A stretch of 11,897 nt of DNA from Phycisphaerales bacterium. GTDB lineage: Bacteria > Planctomycetota > Phycisphaerae > Phycisphaerales > SM1A02. How positions within the stretch are numbered: position 1 is the stretch's first letter; each line of letters opens with the position of its first letter. The stretch is from the NCBI GenBank assembly GCA_030748455.1, contig JASMLY010000008.1, forward strand, positions 1 through 11,897, in the 5' to 3' direction. The notes beneath the pieces are model-generated. The model saw only the letters and a program-made list of their open reading frames with translations, did no database searches and was not told the origin of the DNA. The position numbers and the translations under genes are program-made. This document shows positions 6,746 to 11,897 of this stretch, in pieces.

Positions 6746-7408
6746 GTGAAGAAGTTACCACTAATTGTGCTATCGTCGCTCGTAACACCTGTTGCAATGG
6801 GCGATATTTACATGGACCCAGTTGGCGACATTGCAACTGGAAACGCAAACCTTGATATTACACAGGTTGAAGTGACTGACAACGGAACCGATTTGATTGT
6901 TCGATTAACTGTTGACAATCTCGATGGGGATTGGGGCAAGTATCTTTTCTTTGGTGACTATTGGTCTGGTGGTTCAGGCGATAATGACAATCCTTGGTTC
7001 CGCGATATATCTGGTCTGAGTGGAACAGATCTCTTTGTTGGCACTTGGCTTGATGGTGGCGGCGGTGCAGATGCTCAGGAAAACACAGCCGGATCGTGGG
7101 GGCCATCAGCGTTTGCTGTTTCTGCTTGGGCTGACTGGGAAAACAACACTGTTCAGTGGAATTTTTACAACTTTGTTTCAGATCTTACGGCCATTGGCAT
7201 TACAGGTTTCGATTTTGAAGTTGCAACAACTGGTGGCAATGGGGGTGATCCAGCGATTGACCTACTTGGTGGTGAAGGAACGCAACCAGGCTGGGGTGGT
7301 GGTTCAACTTCAACAGATTGGCAGCACTATGAATTTTCAACAGTTCCAGCTCCAAGCGCACTCGCACTTTTAGCAATGGCTGGTCTTGCACGACGCCGAC
7401 GGTCGTGA
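6746..7408 (+). CDS. Beta-rich surface protein with PEP-CTERM-like sorting tail
   Basis: 220 residues. The start is GTG 6746 with AGGAG at 6736-6740 (5-nt spacer); an overlapping ATG at 6744 runs straight into TGA. A signal peptide covers about 1-19 (MKKLPLIVLSSLVTPVAMG). Residues 20-198 form a beta-rich, aromatic and glycine-rich domain that may be a DOMON/CBM9-like sandwich. The C-terminus VPAPSALALLAMAGLARRRR is a PEP-CTERM-type tail (Pro motif, hydrophobic segment, Arg cluster), which in other bacteria is processed by an exosortase; none is visible here. Both halves of the domain recur in the GH13 protein two genes downstream, in opposite order: residues 25-103 match its residues 150-225, and 132-199 match its 72-139. 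By that link the protein may bind glucans at the cell surface (inference). It is followed 76 nt later by the next gene, with a hairpin between. Confidence 0.85.
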   Translation: MKKLPLIVLSSLVTPVAMGDIYMDPVGDIATGNANLDITQVEVTDNGTDLIVRLTVDNLDGDWGKYLFFGDYWSGGSGDNDNPWFRDISGLSGTDLFVGTWLDGGGGADAQENTAGSWGPSAFAVSAWADWENNTVQWNFYNFVSDLTAIGITGFDFEVATTGGNGGDPAIDLLGGEGTQPGWGGGSTSTDWQHYEFSTVPAPSALALLAMAGLARRRRS

Positions 7409-7433
7409 TCAATCAAAATGAAAAGACTTGTAT

Positions 7434-7462
7434 CAACACCCATCGTTGTTCGGAGGGTGTTG
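7434..7462 (+). other. Intergenic hairpin between CTERM-tailed and dockerin-tailed genes
   Basis: CAACACCC (7434-7441) and GGGTGTTG (7455-7462) are perfect 8-bp inverted repeats with a 13-nt loop, placed 26 nt after the stop of the CTERM-tailed gene and 22 nt before the next ATG. The downstream sequence TGTATTTA is only weakly T-rich, so it may be a leaky terminator or a processing or stability element inside one transcript. Another short inverted repeat (CACGAC 7389-7394, GTCGTG 7402-7407) covers the end of the upstream gene. Confidence 0.5.
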
Positions 7463-7471
7463 TGTATTTAG

Positions 7472-7476
7472 AAGGA
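7472..7476 (+). promoter_or_regulatory. Ribosome binding site deciding the start at 7485
   Basis: AAGGA lies 8 nt before ATG 7485, directly followed by a signal peptide. It favours this start over the in-frame TTG at 7428, which would put a Cys/Arg-rich extension in front of the signal and run through the hairpin. Confidence 0.75.
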
Positions 7477-7484
7477 AGAAAGAG

Positions 7485-8561
7485 ATGAAATACATACTTA
7501 CAACTACAGTACTCTCAGCGACATCAATTTGTTTCGCCCAACCTGTTGTCGATGGCACGGTGGACGCAGCGTATGGTGCACCAAATGCTGTGCAAAACAC
7601 GCAAACTGGCTTTGGAAACTCCGACTTAGGGATGCCAGACTTTGCTAACGGATCTGAAATTGACGCTGGTTACGCAGTGATTGACAGTGGCTACTTGTAC
7701 ATCATGCTTTCAGGTAACTTGGAAAGCACATTTAACAAAATAGACATTTTTATTGATGCACGGAGTGGTGGCCAAAACACGCTGCGATCGGATAACCCCG
7801 ATGTTGACTTTAATGGTTTAAACAGAATGGGAGATGACGGAACAGGGAATGGTCTTACATTTGATACTGGTTTCGAAGCGGATATGTGGGTTGGTTTGAC
7901 ATGCGGCGGAGAAACGTTTGCGACTTACGCAAACTACGCAGAACTACACACCGAAGGCGCGGGCTTTGGTATGTACATCGGCGAAGGTGCTTCTGGCGGT
8001 GATGGCGCGATCTACGGGAAAACGGGATTCATTCTTGCACTCGATAATTCCAACACCGGCGGTGTTGGGTATGGTGAAGGGCTTGGTTGTGGCGAAGGTG
8101 TTACAACTGGAATCGAAATCGCTGTTCCTCTCTACCTTCTAGATTGGGATGGTGGAGCTGGTGATATTACTTCTGCAAAAGTTTGTGCGTTCATCAACAA
8201 CGGCGGTCATGACCACATGTCCAACCAAGTTATCGGTGGACTCGGTGGTAGCCCAAACCTTGGCGACCCTCGAAACGTGAATTTTGATTTGATTGCAGGT
8301 AATCAATATTTTGCAATTGGTGATAGCGCAGGTCCTTGCCCAGACCTTACTGGTGCTTGCTGTTTCGATACGGACTGTAGCGATTTAACAGAAACCGATT
8401 GTTCCTCCCTCGGTGGGGTGTACAACGGCGATGGGTCATTTTGTAATACAGAACCATCACCATGTGCCCCAGAACCATGCCAAGGCGATACAGATGGTGA
8501 TGGTGATGTCGACGTAGAAGATCTCCTTACGGTGATCGCAAATTGGGGTTGTGGACCATAA
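7485..8561 (+). CDS. Secreted protein with Cys-rich module and single dockerin-like loop
   Basis: 358 residues from ATG 7485. A signal peptide spans 1-18 (cleavage before QPVVDGTVDAAYG). Residues 19-285 are a beta-rich domain I do not recognise by name, with strands around GSEIDAGYAVIDSGYLYIML and FNKIDIFIDARSGGQN and a DNPDVDFNG segment; the layout recalls CBM9/DOMON-like sandwiches of planctomycete surface proteins. Residues 285-332 are Cys-rich (GACCFDTDC, TETDCSSLGG, GSFC, SPC, EPC), a small disulfide-stabilised module seen in other planctomycete secreted proteins as I recall. The tail GDTDGDGDVDVEDLLTVI (334-351) followed by NWGCGP is one dockerin-like Ca-binding loop, half of the usual pair. 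C332 before the loop and C356 at the end flank it. It sits 76 nt after the CTERM-tailed gene and ends at a strong terminator, so it may be the last gene of a two-gene unit. Function is unknown. Confidence 0.83.
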   Translation: MKYILTTTVLSATSICFAQPVVDGTVDAAYGAPNAVQNTQTGFGNSDLGMPDFANGSEIDAGYAVIDSGYLYIMLSGNLESTFNKIDIFIDARSGGQNTLRSDNPDVDFNGLNRMGDDGTGNGLTFDTGFEADMWVGLTCGGETFATYANYAELHTEGAGFGMYIGEGASGGDGAIYGKTGFILALDNSNTGGVGYGEGLGCGEGVTTGIEIAVPLYLLDWDGGAGDITSAKVCAFINNGGHDHMSNQVIGGLGGSPNLGDPRNVNFDLIAGNQYFAIGDSAGPCPDLTGACCFDTDCSDLTETDCSSLGGVYNGDGSFCNTEPSPCAPEPCQGDTDGDGDVDVEDLLTVIANWGCGP

Positions 8562-8585
8562 CTCTTGTTTAATCGATGATTCTTG

Positions 8586-8621
8586 GGCAGCTCGTCCTAA
8601 GGCGAGCTGCCTGTTTCCTTT
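8586..8621 (+). terminator. Rho-independent terminator after the Cys-rich dockerin-tailed gene
   Basis: GGCAGCTCG (8586-8594) and CGAGCTGCC (8603-8611) form a perfect 9-bp GC-rich stem with an 8-nt loop, followed by TGTTTCCTTT. It lies 24 nt after the stop codon and 24 nt before the GH13 start, so the GH13 gene needs its own promoter or read-through; no good promoter match was seen between them. Confidence 0.75.
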
Positions 8622-8645
8622 GTAAAAGACAATGATTGCAGTACT

Positions 8646-11222
8646 ATGGTCGTAATGAAACTCATCAGGAATAGATGGATGTTTGGAATCTCGATGTTTC
8701 TGACAATTGCTGTTTCGTATGCTGAGGATCGCGTTGATCCGTCCGCACATGCTGGTATGGGTGCAGTTCCCTATGGTGGTGCAGGTTGCCAAGTTTGGTT
8801 ACAAGGTGAAACTGCGTGGGCAAACTCTGGAACCATCAGACCCGACCTTACAAATGCATCGTCTGGTACAGTCAAATGGGGTGTTCCGTTGACGTCAATT
8901 GGAATTGCAAGCGGTGACACAGTTCGTTTTGATATTGCAACAAGTGGTAGTGGCACGAGTGATCCGGGAGTTGACCATCTGAGCCGGTCAGATCAAGCGA
9001 CAGATGGTTGGGCAACTCCTTCAGTTTCAGGAACTTTTTTGGAATATGTACTCGATGGGACATCAGGAAGTCTTGCAATTCCCGACAGTCTTGGCGATGT
9101 GTTTGATTTTGCCAATTTAGATATAGATTGGGTCGTTGTTTCGCACGATTCTCAAAATTTGTATTTCACAGTAAACGTAGATGACAACCTGACTGAAACG
9201 GATTGGACAAACTTTATGTTTTTCCTTGACACAAAAGAAGGTGGAACTTCAGATAATCCATGGGGAAGGCCGATTGACCTCGGTAGCGAAGAGATTGATG
9301 TTTTTCTTGGCAGTTGGGTAAACAATGCAGAGGCTGGTGTTAGTTTTAGAACGTGGGCACCAAATGCAAGCGCTGTTGCAGTCGTCGGAGACTTTAACAA
9401 TTGGTCAATGTGGTCAACGATGCTCGCAACAGAAGGTGACGGAAAATGGTCGGTGGACGTGTCGTACGCTGACATCGCCGACGAATATCAATATGTGATA
9501 ATAAATAATGGCGTGCAATATTGGCGAAATGACGCACACGCGAAACAACTTACGAACTCAATCGGCAACAGCGTGGTGTACGATCCAGACGCCTATTTGT
9601 GGAATACAACAGACTTTTCTCGTCCTGCTTGGAACGAGATGGTTGTGTATGAAATGCATGTTGGCACATTTGCGGGTGGTTTTTTACAAGCAGCAAGCAA
9701 ACTTGATTATCTCGTAGAACTCGGTGTGAACGCCATTGAACTGATGCCAGTTTGGGAGTTTGCAGGTGACCTTTCTTGGGGATACAACGCAGCGCATCCG
9801 TTTGCAGTTGAATCAAGTTATGGTTCGCCAAACGAATTGAAACGATTTATTGACGAAGCGCACGAGCGTGGCATCGCGGTGTTGCTTGATGTTGTTTACA
9901 ACCACTGGGGTCCATCCGATATGGATCTTTGGCAGTACGACGGTTGGAGTGAAAACAATTTGGGCGGGATTTACTTTTATAACGACGATCGTGCTTGGAC
10001 TCCTTGGGGAGATACAAGACCAAATTACAGTGTCGGTGAAGTGCGGACATTTATCCGAGATAGTGTGCTCTATTGGCTCGAAGAATATCGACTTGATGGA
10101 TTGCGAATTGATGGAACAAAATGGATACGCGCAACCGATGATGGTGGAACAGAAATACCAGAAGGTTGGACTCTGCTTCAGTGGATCAACGATGAAGTTG
10201 ATGCGCACGACAGTGGGAAAGCGATCATTTGTGAAGATCTCGCTGGAACTGATTGGATGACAAAATCAACAGGCGAGGGTGGGGCTGGTTTTGACTCACA
10301 ATGGGATGTCTATTGGATTCATCCGGTGCGTGGTCTTATTGAAACGGCCAACGATAGTGATCGCTCGATGTGGACAGTTCGTGATGCAGTCATGGCGGTC
10401 TACAACGGTGACCAAACCGATCGAGTGATTTATACAGAGTCACATGATGAAGTTGCTAACGGCCGCTCTCGTGTACCCGAAGAAATTGCTCCGGGCGACG
10501 CAGGCAATTGGTTTGCACGAAAACGCTCAACGCTTGGTGCAGCGATGGTGTTAACATCTGCTGGCATTCCAATGCTCTTCCAAGGGCAGGAGTTCCTCGA
10601 AGATGGGTATTTTGATGACGACGACCCCCTTGATTGGTCTAAAACGACGACCTATTCAGGGATTTTACAGTTGTACACAGATCTCATCGCCTTGCGGTTG
10701 AATACATATGGTAATTCAGGCGGGCTTTCTGGAGGGTCAACAAATGTTCATCATATTAATGACACGGCGAAGGTTGCTGCGTATCATCGATGGGGGGATG
10801 GTGGCATCGGTGACGATGTCGTTGTAGCTATGAACTTTACTGTTGATCCAAGAGAATCGTACCGAATTGGTTTCCCTCAAGAAGGTGAGTGGTATCTTAT
10901 ATTTAATTCAGATGACACTGCCTACGCAGATGATTACGGAAACGTGGGGCATGACGTAACTGCGACCAATTTCGGGTATGACGGGCTCCCTTACAGCGGG
11001 TTGCTCGATCTTGCTCCGTATTCGGTGCAAATTTTCTCACAAGTTCCAAATCCTGCTGAATCGTGCCCCGAAGATATTTCTGGTGATGGCGTCGTTTCAG
11101 TTGATGACTTGCTTACAATGATCAGCGGTTGGGGTACACCCGATTGGGATATCAATGGTGATGGCACCACTGATGTTTCTGACCTACTTGCTGTCATTGG
11201 AGCCTTTGGACCATGTCCTTAA
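8646..11222 (+). CDS. Secreted branching-enzyme-like GH13 protein with CBM48 and dockerin-like tail
   Basis: 858 residues from ATG 8646; ATG 8655 (MKLIRNRW) gives an equally good signal peptide, and no Shine-Dalgarno decides. Order: signal (to about A26); two half-modules shared with the CTERM-tailed protein (72-139 and 150-225); CBM48 (VSFRTWAPNASAVAVVGDFNNW, 232-253); GH13 barrel (330-690); beta C-domain (700-797); dockerin-like tail (807-858). GH13 regions are intact: I, D415VVYNH420; II, GLRID489 (nucleophile) with R487; III, ICE530 (acid/base); IV, SH600-D601EV. SHDEV and MNFTVDPRESYRIGFP followed by FNSDD resemble GlgB-type 1,4-alpha-glucan branching enzymes, while DVVYNHWGP is more like maltooligosyl-trehalose trehalohydrolases. 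It probably acts on extracellular alpha-glucan by hydrolysis or transfer; the exact reaction is open. C807 and C857 flank the two Ca-binding loops. The 3' end overlaps the next gene by 10 nt. Confidence 0.92.
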   Translation: MVVMKLIRNRWMFGISMFLTIAVSYAEDRVDPSAHAGMGAVPYGGAGCQVWLQGETAWANSGTIRPDLTNASSGTVKWGVPLTSIGIASGDTVRFDIATSGSGTSDPGVDHLSRSDQATDGWATPSVSGTFLEYVLDGTSGSLAIPDSLGDVFDFANLDIDWVVVSHDSQNLYFTVNVDDNLTETDWTNFMFFLDTKEGGTSDNPWGRPIDLGSEEIDVFLGSWVNNAEAGVSFRTWAPNASAVAVVGDFNNWSMWSTMLATEGDGKWSVDVSYADIADEYQYVIINNGVQYWRNDAHAKQLTNSIGNSVVYDPDAYLWNTTDFSRPAWNEMVVYEMHVGTFAGGFLQAASKLDYLVELGVNAIELMPVWEFAGDLSWGYNAAHPFAVESSYGSPNELKRFIDEAHERGIAVLLDVVYNHWGPSDMDLWQYDGWSENNLGGIYFYNDDRAWTPWGDTRPNYSVGEVRTFIRDSVLYWLEEYRLDGLRIDGTKWIRATDDGGTEIPEGWTLLQWINDEVDAHDSGKAIICEDLAGTDWMTKSTGEGGAGFDSQWDVYWIHPVRGLIETANDSDRSMWTVRDAVMAVYNGDQTDRVIYTESHDEVANGRSRVPEEIAPGDAGNWFARKRSTLGAAMVLTSAGIPMLFQGQEFLEDGYFDDDDPLDWSKTTTYSGILQLYTDLIALRLNTYGNSGGLSGGSTNVHHINDTAKVAAYHRWGDGGIGDDVVVAMNFTVDPRESYRIGFPQEGEWYLIFNSDDTAYADDYGNVGHDVTATNFGYDGLPYSGLLDLAPYSVQIFSQVPNPAESCPEDISGDGVVSVDDLLTMISGWGTPDWDINGDGTTDVSDLLAVIGAFGPCP

Positions 11223-11897
11223 CTACATACTCGAAAAAAGGTTTTACTCTTGTTGAACTTTTGGTTGTAATCGCAATCATGGGGATTTTGATGTCATTGG
11301 TAGTCGTAGGAATAGGTCTAATGCTAGTTAGAGCAAAAGCAACTAAAGATTTAACTAATCACAAAACTATCGGGGCGGCTAACTGGAGTTATTCTGTAGC
11401 GAATAATGGTCGATTACTTCATCCAAGAACTAAAATAGATGAGAACGACTCAACGGATGAACAGATCGAACGATTTTGGATAAAAAGTTTTGATGATGTA
11501 GGTGCAACTCGGCTGGAATATACAGATGGTCCCGAACTTGCACTTGCGCTTGAAGATGGCGCAGCATTTCCATTTATAGAAAACATAGATTCATATAGAT
11601 CACCCTTAGATCCCACAAAGCGAATGCGAAGTTACTCACTCAATTCATTTGTTGGAGTTGAATTTGGAATTGATGATACTCAGGTTTTCAATATTCCCGG
11701 ATTGAGCGAATTTTTTATGCCTGCCATGACCGCATCTCAGGTACCACAACCATCAAACACTATGAACAGCATTTCGGAAGACGATCGTCGAACAGGTGGT
11801 CCAAATTGGAACGGATGGTTGTTACACCCAAAAAACGACATGCCTTTCTTGGTGTGGTATGACATCCCAGCGTTTTGGGTACCAAATGAAGTAGGCA
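11213..11897 (+). CDS. Pseudopilin-like protein with prepilin N-terminal motif (3' partial)
   Basis: The frame from ATG 11213 stays open to the end of the window (228 codons visible). The N-terminus MSLTTYSKKG-FTLVELLVVIAIMGILM is a type IV prepilin/pseudopilin leader: basic part, cleavage expected after G10, F11 as new N-terminus, E15 at +5, then a long hydrophobic helix. The later part (RSPLDPTKRMRSYSLNSFVG, many Asn/Trp/Pro) resembles the planctomycete family of prepilin-like proteins with a C-terminal H-X9-DG region, which would lie past the edge. Its start overlaps the last codons of the GH13 gene (ATGTCCTTAA, 10 nt) and GGAG at 11199-11202 lies 10 nt upstream inside that gene, so translation is probably coupled. 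It could be secretion-system pseudopilin or an independent surface protein; the large family size in planctomycetes argues for the second. Confidence 0.88.
   Translation, partial: MSLTTYSKKGFTLVELLVVIAIMGILMSLVVVGIGLMLVRAKATKDLTNHKTIGAANWSYSVANNGRLLHPRTKIDENDSTDEQIERFWIKSFDDVGATRLEYTDGPELALALEDGAAFPFIENIDSYRSPLDPTKRMRSYSLNSFVGVEFGIDDTQVFNIPGLSEFFMPAMTASQVPQPSNTMNSISEDDRRTGGPNWNGWLLHPKNDMPFLVWYDIPAFWVPNEVG

Noticed and set aside
9152..10260. Several open frames of 90-136 residues on both strands inside the GH13 gene
   Set aside because: The GH13 frame has all four conserved regions across this stretch; the others show no domain and are shadows.

Overview
The window looks like a piece of a marine planctomycete chromosome, most likely of the class Phycisphaerae. 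The evidence is the combination of moderate GC content, several secreted proteins ending in dockerin-like Ca-binding loops with a terminal Cys (WGPC, WGCGP, FGPCP), a PAPSALALLAMAGLARRRR-type sorting tail, a type II/IV-pseudopilin-like protein with a KKGFTLVE leader, and a Tat-exported sugar isomerase-like protein. The taxonomic call is an inference from these protein styles; no rRNA or other marker gene is present.

Layout. (1) Positions 1-1536 hold the 3' part of a plus-strand gene: a TIM-barrel, hyaluronidase-like catalytic-looking domain followed by a very basic tail with an aromatic residue every seventh position. It ends at a near-perfect palindromic terminator (1572-1604). (2) Positions 1603-3522, minus strand, hold a two-gene unit: a NapH/NosR-like membrane ferredoxin, then a Tat-exported hydroxypyruvate-isomerase-like protein. 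(3) Positions 3523-3884 are non-coding and dominated by a 15-copy, 12-bp tandem repeat. (4) A minus-strand secreted dockerin-tailed protein (3885-4556) is divergent from a plus-strand secreted SGNH-hydrolase-like protein (4644-5480), which converges with rmuC (5483-6616, minus) only 2 bp away. (5) From 6746 to the right edge lies a plus-strand run: a CTERM-tailed beta-rich protein, a secreted dockerin-tailed protein with a Cys-rich module, a secreted branching-enzyme-like GH13 protein with CBM48 and dockerin-like tail, and a pseudopilin-like gene overlapping its 3' end by 10 nt.

How the parts may work together (inference). The right half looks like a surface or extracellular alpha-glucan module. 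The GH13 protein carries the same beta-rich module as the free CTERM protein at 6746, but with its two halves in swapped order. Three proteins share a Cys-flanked dockerin-like tail and one has a CTERM tail, so several routes of surface display are used in one locus. No exosortase, cohesin, transporter or regulator is visible in the window. The two strongest leads for something undescribed are the basic aromatic-heptad tail (about 1087-1509) and the apparently permuted module shared by 6746-7408 and the N-terminus of 8646-11222.
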